Assembly (NCBI GenBank): GCA_963803155.1 | Contig: CAWDMN010000036.1 | Coordinates: 124,001-188,000 of the forward strand | Direction: 5' to 3' | From: CAWDMN01 sp963803155 | GTDB lineage: Bacteria; Acidobacteriota; Terriglobia; Versatilivoradales; Versatilivoraceae | DNA: 64,000 bases | Part shown: positions 18,647-27,475 of the stretch, piece after piece | Layout of the letters: each line of letters begins with the position of its first letter | How positions within the stretch are numbered: position 1 is the first letter of the stretch | Notes under the pieces: model-generated | The model's database searches: none | Seen by the model: only the letters and a program-made list of their open reading frames with translations | What the model was told of the DNA's origin: nothing | Program-made: the position numbers and the translations under genes

Positions 18647-20323
18647 ATGGCTGACGACAAAAAAATCATCTTTTCCATGGTAGGGGTAAACAAATTTTAT
18701 CCTCCACAAAAACAAGTCTTGAAGAATATCTACCTCTCCTTTTTCCATGGCGCAAGAATCGGAATCATTGGCTTAAATGGATCTGGAAAATCGACAGTGC
18801 TGAAAATCATCGCTGGGGTGGAATCCCCTTCTTCCGGCGAAGTAGTCTTTTCGCCCGGTTACAGCGTCGGATACCTGGAGCAGGAGCCTCAACTGGATGA
18901 GAACAAATCGGTAAAAGAAATCATTCAGGAGGGCTCACAAGAGACCGTCGATCTCTTAAAAGAGTATGACGAAATCAATAACCGCTTTGGTGAGCCGATG
19001 AGCGATGTTGAGATGAATAAACTCCTGGAACGGCAAGCTGAAGTTGCAGATTTGCTGGAAAAACATAATGCCTGGGAGCTCGACAACAAGCTTGAAATCG
19101 CCATGGATGCCCTGCGTTGTCCTGAAGGCGAGACCCCGGTCACAATACTCTCGGGTGGAGAACGCCGCCGGGTGGCCCTTTGCAGGTTGCTATTACGCGA
19201 GCCGGACATCCTTCTGCTCGACGAGCCCACCAATCATCTCGATGCTGAATCAATAGACTGGCTCGAACAGCACCTGCGACAGTATTCCGGGACTGTGATC
19301 GCCGTTACCCACGACCGCTACTTTCTCGACAATGTGGCCGGCTGGATTTTGGAATTGGATCGTGGCGAAGGGATCCCCTGGAAAGGGAATTATTCCTCCT
19401 GGCTTGAACAAAAAAGTGAGCGGCTCTCCTTGGAAGAAAAGAGCGCAAGCAAAAGACAAAAGGCTCTGGAGCGGGAGTTGGAGTGGGTTCGCATGGGAGC
19501 GAAAGGTAGGCATGCCAAATCGAAGGCACGGCTTGGAGCTTATGAACGGCTGCTAAATGAGGATGTTAAGGAGAAAGAGGAAAGATTGGAACTTTTCATC
19601 CCGCCTGGCCCACGCTTGGGCAATCGGGTGATTGATACTCAAAATGTGGCGAAGGGTTTTGGAGAAAATCTTCTCATCGAGAATCTCTCCTTCTCACTTC
19701 CGCCTGCCGGCATTGTCGGAGTGATCGGCCCAAATGGGGCCGGCAAGAGCACCCTTTTTCGGATGATTCTGGGAGAGGAGAAAACAGACCATGGCGAAAT
19801 TCAGCGCGGCGAGTCGGTAAAAATCAGTTATGTGGATCAAAGCCACGCATCCATCAATCCTGACCACACCATTTGGGAGGCTATTTCTAGCGGGCATGAG
19901 ACGCTCGACTTGGGCGGCCGCACCATCAATTCCCGCGCCTATATTTCCCGCTTTAATTTCAACGGCTCGGATCAGCAGAAGAAATGTGGTGTATTGTCGG
20001 GAGGAGAGCGGAACCGACTGCACCTCGCCATCTGCTTGCGCCGGGAGGGAAATGTACTGCTGCTCGACGAGCCCACCAACGATATCGATGTAAATACCCT
20101 CAGAGCCTTGGAGGAGGCTCTCGATCATTTTGCTGGTTGCGCGGTAATCATCTCGCATGACCGGTGGTTCCTTGACCGGGTTTGTACTCACATCCTGGCC
20201 TTTGAAGGAAATTCCCAGGTGTATTTCTTCGAAGGGACTTATTCGGAGTATGAAGAGGAGAAGAAACGCCGGATGGGCGATTCCGGCCCTCATCGAATTC
20301 GTTATAAGAAGCTTATCCGGTAG
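18647..20323 (+). CDS. ettA: ABC-F translational throttle ATPase EttA
   Basis: A soluble ABC-F protein with two ATPase domains and no membrane part, 558 residues. EttA binds the ribosomal E site and gates the first elongation step according to ADP/ATP. Domain 1 has GLNGSGKST (~45) and LSGGERRRVALCRLLL. Domain 2 has GPNGAGKST (~363), LSGGERNRLHLAI and LLLDEPTNDIDV. The linker after domain 1 (EKSASKRQKALERELEWVR) is the P-site-tRNA-interacting segment. Length and the KFYPPQKQVLKNIYLSFFHG start match EttA rather than Uup. Confidence 0.94.
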   Translation: MADDKKIIFSMVGVNKFYPPQKQVLKNIYLSFFHGARIGIIGLNGSGKSTVLKIIAGVESPSSGEVVFSPGYSVGYLEQEPQLDENKSVKEIIQEGSQETVDLLKEYDEINNRFGEPMSDVEMNKLLERQAEVADLLEKHNAWELDNKLEIAMDALRCPEGETPVTILSGGERRRVALCRLLLREPDILLLDEPTNHLDAESIDWLEQHLRQYSGTVIAVTHDRYFLDNVAGWILELDRGEGIPWKGNYSSWLEQKSERLSLEEKSASKRQKALERELEWVRMGAKGRHAKSKARLGAYERLLNEDVKEKEERLELFIPPGPRLGNRVIDTQNVAKGFGENLLIENLSFSLPPAGIVGVIGPNGAGKSTLFRMILGEEKTDHGEIQRGESVKISYVDQSHASINPDHTIWEAISSGHETLDLGGRTINSRAYISRFNFNGSDQQKKCGVLSGGERNRLHLAICLRREGNVLLLDEPTNDIDVNTLRALEEALDHFAGCAVIISHDRWFLDRVCTHILAFEGNSQVYFFEGTYSEYEEEKKRRMGDSGPHRIRYKKLIR

Positions 20324-20516
20324 AGCCGATGAGAAGAAGAACAAATTCCCCAGGAGAGGAACGGATGCTCCCATTCCTCTGTAGCCAATTTTCCGGCGCT
20401 TTTCTGATGCGGCAAGAATTGGCGACTTTGAGTCATGTTTTTTAAATGCCACTTCGGCCAATTCCGGATGGCAGGGTGAAATCCCGCGGATACTGAAATT
20501 AGCGTATTCCGGCAGA
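20324..20516. other. Convergent gap between ettA and selB
   Basis: Contains a small hairpin (AGAGGAA 20355-20361 with TTCCTCT 20374-20380) but no T-tract terminator and no gene. Confidence 0.35.
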
Positions 20517-22421
20517 TCATAGGATGATCCGATGTTCTCCGACGCGGCGGGTCACTTTTTCGCGATCAAGGTACTCCAGCAGTGGAATGGCATATTTGCG
20601 GGAAACATCGGTGAGGGATTTAAATCGAGGAACATCGATTTTTTCATTCAACTTCTTCTGATGTGCCAAGAGCTCCTTTAGTCGCTCGATCGCTTGCGTA
20701 TGGAATAGCAGTTCGTCGGCAATTTTGATGAGCTTTTTCTCTTTTATTAGCAACGCGATTAAACGTCTCATCTGTTCTCGAGGGATATTTAATTCGCGCA
20801 AGACCTCTTCGAGGCTCGGGACCCTCCAACCCGCCTCCCGGAATGCCTCCTCAATGCGGTCTTTGGCGACTGCCTCCCGATAGTTCAATGTAATGCCTCT
20901 ACCTTTAATGATTACTCTGTCCTGCTCCAGGATTATTTCTCCTTCAGCAAGCAAATCTTCCATCACCACTTTGAGTACCAAAGGAGCCCCCGCAAAGAGC
21001 GTCGAAGCCCAATGTTCTTTGGGCATTCCGGGCAACAGAGGATTGGCATCATGAAAGGAACTCAACTGTTTCAGGGCCTCGTTTTTAAGGGATTGATAAT
21101 TTATGGTTTCGATGGCCAAAATGGGAGACCGCGAGAGGATCTTAATGCGCCCCATCCCAGCCAATTCATCCAGATGATTCAAGACTCTTTCCTTCTCCCA
21201 AATAGTAGAGGCCAACAATTCCGCCTCGGCAATTCCCTTTGATCCAGTTCGACGAACCATTTCGAAAAGAATTTCCGCTCCCTTTGCTGAAGCCACCATC
21301 TCGAGAAAACTTGCGCGGGCGGAGGGATTACTCTGGCGTTTAGGCGGATGAATATCCAAGATATCGCCCCCGCCAATCGTAGCCATTGGAGAAAGACGAC
21401 GAATGATAAAGTGGTCCTCAGGCAACGTCAGAATAGGTGCTTCTAATTTAACCCTGGCAAAACCTTGACCTCCTGGCGGAATTTCTTTGGACGCAAGAGG
21501 AATCAGAGTGGCTATCAATTCCGCCGTTCCTTGGTGGAAACGAATCCGAGTCCTGGATTTTAGCGACACCGGTGAATCCGCCAGCATACGGATGGAAACT
21601 TCTAGGTCGGAGGTAGCCTTGAATCGGCCTGGGAGCGACAAGACCATCCCTCGCTTTATCTCGGAAACTTCCACACCTTGAAGATTTACCGCAGTCCGCT
21701 GCCCAGCCCGCGCTGCCCCAACTGTGGTGGAATGTACTTGAATGCTTCTGACCCGACTGCGTCTTCCGGTTGGATAGATCTCCACATCCATCTCTCGCGA
21801 CAAAGTCCCGCTAAGCAGAGTCCCTGTCACAATAGTCCCATAGCCATGAAGAGTAAAACAACGGTCAATGGGCAGGCGGAAGATGCCGGTACAACTCTTG
21901 ACTTCGACTTGTTTGCCCAATTGAAACAATGCCTCTCTCAACTCTGCCAGCCCCTCTCCCGTAATGGAGCTGACGGGAAGGATCGGGGCACCCTCCAAGA
22001 AGGACCCTCGCAGAATCTCATGGATCTCCAATCGGACCAACTCCAGAACCTCCTTTTCCACCAAATCAGCTTTTGTCAGTGCCACCACTCCGGCTGGAAT
22101 TTTCAATAGCTGGCAAATGTCAAAGTGCTCTTGAGTTTGAGGCATGATTCCTTCGTCAGCGGCAATTACCAACATCACAGCATCGATTCCTCCTACACCA
22201 GCCAGCATATTCTTGATGAACCGCTCATGCCCCGGCACATCGACAAATCCTAGATGTAATTCGGAGCCTAAGTCCAAGGAGGCAAAGCCAAGGTCAATCG
22301 TAATGCCACGCTCCTTTTCTTCTTTTAAACGGTCGGGATCTATTCCAGTCAACGCCCTCACCAATGCACTCTTTCCATGGTCGATATGTCCTGCAGTGCC
22401 AATAATTAAATCTCTTCGCAT
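20517..22421 (-). CDS. selB: Selenocysteine-specific translation elongation factor SelB
   Basis: SelB carries Sec-tRNA to UGA codons marked by a SECIS hairpin. The ATG at 22421 gives 634 residues, the normal length; a TTG at 22448 is possible. Motifs are G1 GHIDHGKS (11-18), G2 GITIDLGFASLDL, G3 DVPGHE and G4 TKAD. EF-Tu-like domains 2-3 follow, and the C-terminal ~250 residues hold winged-helix repeats that bind SECIS RNA (EEVLRELNIPREQMRRLIALL; DVSRKYAIPLLEYLDREKVT). selA, selD and selC were not found in the window. It lies downstream of galU, separated by a long structured gap. Confidence 0.95.
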   Translation of the reverse strand: MRRDLIIGTAGHIDHGKSALVRALTGIDPDRLKEEKERGITIDLGFASLDLGSELHLGFVDVPGHERFIKNMLAGVGGIDAVMLVIAADEGIMPQTQEHFDICQLLKIPAGVVALTKADLVEKEVLELVRLEIHEILRGSFLEGAPILPVSSITGEGLAELREALFQLGKQVEVKSCTGIFRLPIDRCFTLHGYGTIVTGTLLSGTLSREMDVEIYPTGRRSRVRSIQVHSTTVGAARAGQRTAVNLQGVEVSEIKRGMVLSLPGRFKATSDLEVSIRMLADSPVSLKSRTRIRFHQGTAELIATLIPLASKEIPPGGQGFARVKLEAPILTLPEDHFIIRRLSPMATIGGGDILDIHPPKRQSNPSARASFLEMVASAKGAEILFEMVRRTGSKGIAEAELLASTIWEKERVLNHLDELAGMGRIKILSRSPILAIETINYQSLKNEALKQLSSFHDANPLLPGMPKEHWASTLFAGAPLVLKVVMEDLLAEGEIILEQDRVIIKGRGITLNYREAVAKDRIEEAFREAGWRVPSLEEVLRELNIPREQMRRLIALLIKEKKLIKIADELLFHTQAIERLKELLAHQKKLNEKIDVPRFKSLTDVSRKYAIPLLEYLDREKVTRRVGEHRIIL

Positions 22422-22589
22422 TCTCTGTTTTTCTCTGGAAGAGTTCAAAACTCTGCCTCCAGTTTCAAATTTGTATCTAAAAAAGAGCCTTAAGCTAGTA
22501 AAATCTCATGGTTTAATCAACAAATTATGGAACTTTTTAGAGTTAAAATATAAAAATATTAAAAAAATATAAAATGTGATTTTTTTTAC

Positions 22590-22618
22590 TTGACAACAGT
22601 AGTTGGTTGGCAGAAAAT
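22590..22618 (+). promoter_or_regulatory. Possible sigma70 promoter facing the structured gap
   Basis: TTGACA (22590-22595), 17-base spacer, then GAAAAT (22613-22618, four of six consensus bases). It points into the hairpin-rich stretch, where there is no plus-strand gene. Confidence 0.35.
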
Positions 22619-22631
22619 GATAATCAAAATT

Positions 22632-22870
22632 AGCTCCGAATTTAGTAGTGATGTTGCGAGGACTTCGGTACGAGCCGTATCACTGCTAAATAGCGTGGCC
22701 TGAAAAGGGGTTACGTGGTGATGACGAGCTCCCCTCATAACGTATCATTCCTTTTATGCTGCTGCCTTCGGGCAGCCCGCCACAAATTATAGTACTCTTC
22801 ACTGATTATGCCACACCTTGTTCTCCCCCTCCCGGGCAACCGGGAGGGGCGACTCATTGGGGGGCCGATT
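22632..22870 (+). ncRNA. Candidate structured RNA (unassigned)
   Basis: ATTTAGTAGTGAT (22639-22651) pairs with ATCACTGCTAAAT (22679-22691), one G-U pair. GCTGCC-TTCG-GGCAGC (22761-22776) is a UUCG-capped stem. CCCCTCCCGG-GCAA-CCGGGAGGGG (22826-22849) is a perfect 10-bp stem with a GNRA loop. These caps are typical of folded RNA rather than chance repeats. Strand and boundaries are uncertain; the possible promoter at 22590 favours the plus strand. Confidence 0.3.
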
Positions 22871-22904
22871 TTCCCGCAAGGCCGCAGGAAGGGAAAAAAT
22901 CGCA

Positions 22905-23780
22905 TTAGAGCAACAACGTCTTGAGATATGCTCGGAATGCTTCGCCTAAATCTGGACGTTTCAAAGCAAATTCGACGGTGGCCTTCAAAAACCCCAGTTT
23001 GTCCCCCGCATCATATCTTTTCCCATCGAAGCGATAAGCATGAATTGCCTGACGGGAAAGCAAGCGACGCAGACCGTTGGTCAATTGAATTTCCCCGCCT
23101 TGATCAGGACTCGTCTCGGCAAGAACATCAAAAATTGCCGGAGTCAAAATGTACCTGCCAATAATTGCCAGATTTGAAGGGGCCTCCTGAAATGAAGGTT
23201 TTTCAACCAGATCAGAAACTCGATAAGTCTTGGGATTCTCGCCATCTTCCACAGGGACACCTTTGATAACGCCATACTGGGAGATTTCCGGACCCTCAAC
23301 CACTTGAGTGGCAAGGATGGAAGTCTGATATCGGTAGAAAGTCTCGATCATTTGTTGTGTACAAGGGACGGGAGAATCAATAATATCATCGCCCAGCAAT
23401 ACCGCGAAAGGTTCGTCGCCAATCATATCCCGGGCCGCCAAAATGGCATGTCCCAACCCTAACGCCTCTTTTTGCCGGACATAGGCTAAAGATACCATGT
23501 TGGAAATGGATCTGACCTGCTCAAGCAGCTGGATTTTCCCCCTGCTTTCCAGAATCTTCTCCAATTCGAATGAAACATCAAAGTGATCCTCAATCGCATT
23601 CTTGCCGCGACCTGTCACAATAATGATACTCTCAATCCCGGAAGCCATGGCTTCCTCGATAACGTACTGAATGACGGGTTTGTCAACTAATGGGAGCATT
23701 TCTTTGGGTTGGGCTTTTGTCGCCGGCAAAAATCTTGTCCCCAATCCGGCGGCGGGGAAGATAGCTTTGCGAATTTTCAT
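22905..23780 (-). CDS. galU: UTP--glucose-1-phosphate uridylyltransferase
   Basis: Makes UDP-glucose for envelope polysaccharide and sugar interconversion. The ATG at 23780, with GAGGG upstream, gives 291 residues. The start MKIRKAIFPAAGLGTRFLPATKA is the nucleotidyltransferase G-loop, with KAQPKEMLPLVDKPVIQYV following. Later motifs are LLGDDII, DLVEKP and GEIQLT. The frame stays open upstream of 23780, but that sequence is unlike the family. It lies upstream of selB on the same strand. Confidence 0.95.
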   Translation of the reverse strand: MKIRKAIFPAAGLGTRFLPATKAQPKEMLPLVDKPVIQYVIEEAMASGIESIIIVTGRGKNAIEDHFDVSFELEKILESRGKIQLLEQVRSISNMVSLAYVRQKEALGLGHAILAARDMIGDEPFAVLLGDDIIDSPVPCTQQMIETFYRYQTSILATQVVEGPEISQYGVIKGVPVEDGENPKTYRVSDLVEKPSFQEAPSNLAIIGRYILTPAIFDVLAETSPDQGGEIQLTNGLRRLLSRQAIHAYRFDGKRYDAGDKLGFLKATVEFALKRPDLGEAFRAYLKTLLL

Positions 23781-24338
23781 GAGAGTCCCTCGTAATCGAT
23801 TGAACGATACCTTGTGGATATCGGGGAATGCACCTGTTGTCGCACCAGCGGAACCAATTGCGGAACATATGGCGCGGGATGGCTTATAAAATAAACCGTC
23901 GCAGCTACTTAGCTCTCTACAGCCATGAGACCAAGTAGCATAAAGCCTAAGTGAGCATCGCGGGTAGTAGCACGGGAATTGCTGACCTTGGCATGTGAAG
24001 CTGAGCTTATCGTTGGTTGACAATTCGCGTTTTTGGCATGGTAAAAAGAAGCAACCCTGCAAATCGAAAAAGCACGAAGCGCAAGCGAGTGATCAGGGTG
24101 GCGATACAAAACCATGCGATTAAATTCCCTTGGAAGCCAAAGAGAAAGTGATTGGGCCTGATATTTACAGTCCGTCTTCTAGAATTTACCAGCCGCAATG
24201 GCGCACTGGATGAACGCACACCGGCAAATGACAATTCAGCATTTGGTTCAAATAAAATTCTTCCGCCGAACTAATTGGATCCCTGTTCGTTTCCTTTGTT
24301 TCGTCAATGCCAGATATTCCTGCTTCAATAAAACAGGT
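23781..24338. other. Intergenic region between the TPR gene and galU
   Basis: No supported gene. It holds one copy of a 24-base dispersed repeat (24073-24096). TTGACA occurs on the plus strand near 24016 without a downstream plus-strand gene. The rest is unremarkable. Confidence 0.4.
24073..24096. repeat. Dispersed 24-base repeat, copy 1
   Basis: CACGAAGCGCAAGCGAGTG followed by ATCAG. It matches copy 2 at 33720-33743 in 22 of 24 bases. Both copies lie in non-coding gaps, which argues against chance similarity of coding sequence. Confidence 0.5.
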
Positions 24339-25253
24339 CTACGGTTGTTTTGGCTCTTCAGTAGATTCACCCAACTGGGCACGCGCCTCTTCGGCTAATT
24401 CAGTCCCTTGTCCCCGTTCGACGACCTGCCGAAAAAGCTGTCCGGCGCGGGTGTCATCTCCTAAACGCGAATAAACAACTCCCAGATAATAATAAGCTTC
24501 CAGAAAGTTCGGATCGAGAGAAATTACCTTTTCAAAAACGCGGATGGATTCGGCTTCCTGCCCATCATCCGCGAGGAGGTTGGCTAAAAAAAAGAGACCC
24601 TCCCGATCATCAGGCCGCAGCTCCAAAAAATGCCGGATTTGTTCCAGCGCCCTTTTGACCAGGCCCAGTTGTGCCAAGGTCACTCCCAAATTAAAGCAGG
24701 CGTCCGGGTCATCCGGTTTTTCCTGGACCTCACGAACCTGGGCTTGCACGACATCGGAGGTAAGGGCTTTTTTAAAATAATACTCTTCCTTGTAGGGTGG
24801 AAAGCCCGATTTCCAAAATTCAAGCGTTCGTTGCCGGCCCAGAAAATCAATCCCCACTTCAGCCCGGAGCGTGGAGTCCAACTCATCTTCGATGCCGGCA
24901 TCTTCCATGTCTTGGGGCACGGCGTTCAATTTTTCCCACAGAGCCAAATACTCGGGAGTTCCCTCTGGCTGGCGAGCCAGAGCTGCATTGAAGAAATGTC
25001 TCGCCTGTTTGAGTTCTCCTCTGGCAAGTGCTTCTTCGGCCCGCGCCAAAGAATCTTCATTTTCAAGCCGGCAGATGCGATCCAGCGCGGCATTAATGGT
25101 TCCTCTAACTTCCCTTTCTCCAGGAGGCAAATTTGAGAGCGCATCTTCCAATTCCAGCCTGGCCATGTCCAACTTTCCGAGCTTCTCATACTTTTCCGCC
25201 CTCTCCATGGAAGCTGTGGCATCGAAACCAAAAAGAGTCTTAAAAAGGGACAT
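24339..25253 (-). CDS. Cytoplasmic TPR-repeat protein
   Basis: A 304-residue protein from the ATG at 25253, which has a strong GAGGAGG site; the frame is open 21 bases further upstream. The N-terminal half (SMERAEKYEKLGKLDMARLE) is helical. The C-terminal half has consecutive TPR units, e.g. DACFNLGVTLAQLGLVKRAL, GLFFLANLLADDGQEAESI and EAYYYLGVVYSRLGDDTRAG. No signal peptide. TPRs serve as protein-interaction scaffolds; the partner is unknown. Confidence 0.8.
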   Translation of the reverse strand: MSLFKTLFGFDATASMERAEKYEKLGKLDMARLELEDALSNLPPGEREVRGTINAALDRICRLENEDSLARAEEALARGELKQARHFFNAALARQPEGTPEYLALWEKLNAVPQDMEDAGIEDELDSTLRAEVGIDFLGRQRTLEFWKSGFPPYKEEYYFKKALTSDVVQAQVREVQEKPDDPDACFNLGVTLAQLGLVKRALEQIRHFLELRPDDREGLFFLANLLADDGQEAESIRVFEKVISLDPNFLEAYYYLGVVYSRLGDDTRAGQLFRQVVERGQGTELAEEARAQLGESTEEPKQP

Positions 25254-25487
25254 ATTTCCTCCTCTAAAACTCAAGGGATGTTACTTTCAAAAAAAATAGC
25301 ACGTCAGCTTATGACTGGTCAAAATATTGTGGCACAAGGGCACCATTCAATTGGTGAACCCGCGTGAGGCGGGGATGCCATATGTGCTCCCTGGGGAAAA
25401 GCCTAATTCAAGATGAAAGTTCATTTGAAGCAAGCGACCGCCCTTCGAGGCTTGGCCCCTCTCCCAGCGGCATAGTCTGCCGGATTG

Positions 25488-26846
25488 TCAAAGCAATTTA
25501 TAAGGCGCACGATATTGGTAACTCAACAGCTTATTGGCGGCCTCGTTGTTGGTGAATTTCTCCTTTTTCCCATCCCACTCCAAGTAGGCTTTCAATTTGT
25601 AAGCAATGTTTCCGATCAGCGGACCAGAAGAACTGCGGTGTCCAGTTTCCATGGGACAGTGAGTGGGTTGGCGACTCTTGATGCAGTCCAAGAAATTGCG
25701 TGCATGAAGGACTGTTTCATCGGGAGTCCCAGCCGGCAAGTCAACCACCTTCTTTTCGATAACTGGTCTGGCGCCTACCCGCCAAGTCCCTTCATGAGTC
25801 CGATCCACGGGGGTCTTGGCCGGAAACTCATTAACACAAAGCTCATCCGGAACGATTTCGTAGCCGCGATAGGTGAAGTAGAGTGTTCCCTTGGTTCCTC
25901 GGAATTCAACTAACCCATCCTTGATACCCGCCGGCGCCGCGTTGGCATTGATCTGAGTGAAAGAAACCAGAGTCCCGCCAGGATACATCCACAGAGCCTC
26001 CAAAGTGTCGGGAATTTCCCGGTTATCCTCCATGGCAAGTTTCCCCCCCATGACAGTTACTGAGGCAGGCGCATCCTGTCCAAGCCCCCATTGAATCATG
26101 TCCATGTAATGAACCCCGAAATTGGTCAATTGACCGCCGGAGTAATCGAAGAACCAACGAAACCTGTAGAAGGTGCGATTTTTGTTGTAAGGTCGCTTAG
26201 GAGCTGGACCCAGCCAGGCTTCCCAATCCAATCCGGCAGGGGGAGCTTCGTCGGGCGGATTCCCCAAGCCTTTGGGCCATTCGTTCTGAATATGAAAAGA
26301 GCGGGCCACCATGACCTTGCCGATGGCTCCACCACGAACCAACTCCATGGCCTCGCGGACAAGAGGGGAGGAACGGCGCTGGATGCCGACCTGGGTCACC
26401 CGTTTGGCTTCCTCCGAAACCTGGACCATGCGGCGACCTTCCGCTATGCAGAGGGAGAGAGGTTTCTCCACATAGACATCCTTGCTGGCCTGCATGGCAT
26501 GGATGGCCTGCAGAGCGTGCCAATGGTCGGGGGTTTCAATCACCACGGCATCGACGTCTTTCAGATCCAGGAGCTTCCGGTATTCTTTGAATTGTTTGGG
26601 ATTTGTTCCGATCTTCTTTGCCGCAAAATCCACGTAGGGTTGGTAGATGTCGCAAATCGCGATAACTTCCTGGTCTTTGTGGGCTAGAAATGCATCCAAC
26701 ACCTGGTCGCCTCGGTTGCCAAGCCCGACAAACCCTAGACGGATTCGATCGTTGGCTCCGAGAATCCTTTGCCGGCTGATGGCTGTGGTCACAACCAACG
26801 TTGCCGCGGTCTGGCTAAAATTGCGGCGCGAAATTCGATGAGTCAT
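25488..26846 (-). CDS. Tat-exported Gfo/Idh/MocA family oxidoreductase
   Basis: A 452-residue NAD(P)-dependent dehydrogenase-like protein. The N-terminus MTHRISRRNFSQTAATLVV has a twin-arginine motif (RRNF), so the folded protein is probably exported by Tat. The Rossmann start is LGFVGLGNRGDQVLDAF, and EKPLSL carries the conserved Lys of the family. The C-terminal domain matches the bacterial Tat-type group that acts on sugars or glycosides. GAGGAGG stands before the ATG. The substrate cannot be told. tatA lies far away at 63.3 kb. Confidence 0.9.
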   Translation of the reverse strand: MTHRISRRNFSQTAATLVVTTAISRQRILGANDRIRLGFVGLGNRGDQVLDAFLAHKDQEVIAICDIYQPYVDFAAKKIGTNPKQFKEYRKLLDLKDVDAVVIETPDHWHALQAIHAMQASKDVYVEKPLSLCIAEGRRMVQVSEEAKRVTQVGIQRRSSPLVREAMELVRGGAIGKVMVARSFHIQNEWPKGLGNPPDEAPPAGLDWEAWLGPAPKRPYNKNRTFYRFRWFFDYSGGQLTNFGVHYMDMIQWGLGQDAPASVTVMGGKLAMEDNREIPDTLEALWMYPGGTLVSFTQINANAAPAGIKDGLVEFRGTKGTLYFTYRGYEIVPDELCVNEFPAKTPVDRTHEGTWRVGARPVIEKKVVDLPAGTPDETVLHARNFLDCIKSRQPTHCPMETGHRSSSGPLIGNIAYKLKAYLEWDGKKEKFTNNEAANKLLSYQYRAPYKLL

Positions 26847-27475
26847 GAAAGAACCTCCTCAGCATGGAGTGATGTCTCTTGTCGACGAAATGCCATGGGA
26901 CGCTGCGGCGATTTACCCGCGGAAAATCGAAAATTCCTTTCCCGTGACAATGCGGATCCCATCGAGAATAAAGACACTTTATTTTATATCGGTATCATCA
27001 GGGGTTCCAAGGATTATGTGGCGGAAAATGAAATCTAAGGAAGCGGACAATTCAAAGCTGTCCCCAACGATGGATCATGGATCAATATCGAAACTCAGAA
27101 TCTGGGAGCTGGTTCGAGGTTCCAAAAACAGGACCGAGTCAGCGGCTCAGGAATCGCTTTGGTGAATCTTTCTTCCAAATCCTGGCATTACCTCATTCCT
27201 ATGCCCTTGGGGAGAAATCCTTTTTGTCTTTTTGTTTTTGATGCAACTGAGGAGATGGGTAAAACCTCTCGACATTTTGGGCGGGATTATTTAGAGTTTT
27301 TTTTGTGTTCTCTTTTCGGAGTATCCTTGGCACAGCACCCGGCAAAAGTGAGGGATCGGCAGCCTTTCGCGAAATCTTGCCGGGCAAGTCCGAATGATGC
27401 AAACAACATCCAGCCTTCACTGCTCCCCGCGCTGTCTTCAAATTTGGACTAACCCATGACCAGAGGAGATTCCAT
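26847..27475. other. Divergent intergenic region, 630 bp
   Basis: Lies between the divergent oxidoreductase and peptidase genes. A 97-codon frame (27159-27452) has no family features, low complexity near its middle, and no clear ribosome-binding site. No promoter was confidently placed. Confidence 0.4.

Larger units (their letters stand above)
22422..22904. other. Structured 480-bp gap between galU and selB
   Basis: No coding sequence. The first 180 bases (22440-22600) are very AT-rich. The rest (22625-22900) holds at least four hairpins, two with classic RNA tetraloops. It is either a long leader of selB on the minus strand, the 3' region of galU, or a separate RNA gene on the plus strand. 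Consensus cores of tRNA-Sec, tmRNA, RNase P and SRP RNA were looked for and not found. Confidence 0.5.

Noticed and set aside
22630..22870. Possible tRNA-Sec gene next to selB
   Set aside because: No T-loop GTTCGA/GTTCAA, no long acceptor stem and no TCA anticodon loop were found on either strand.
27159..27452. 97-codon plus-strand frame before the peptidase
   Set aside because: No recognisable family, no convincing start or ribosome-binding site.
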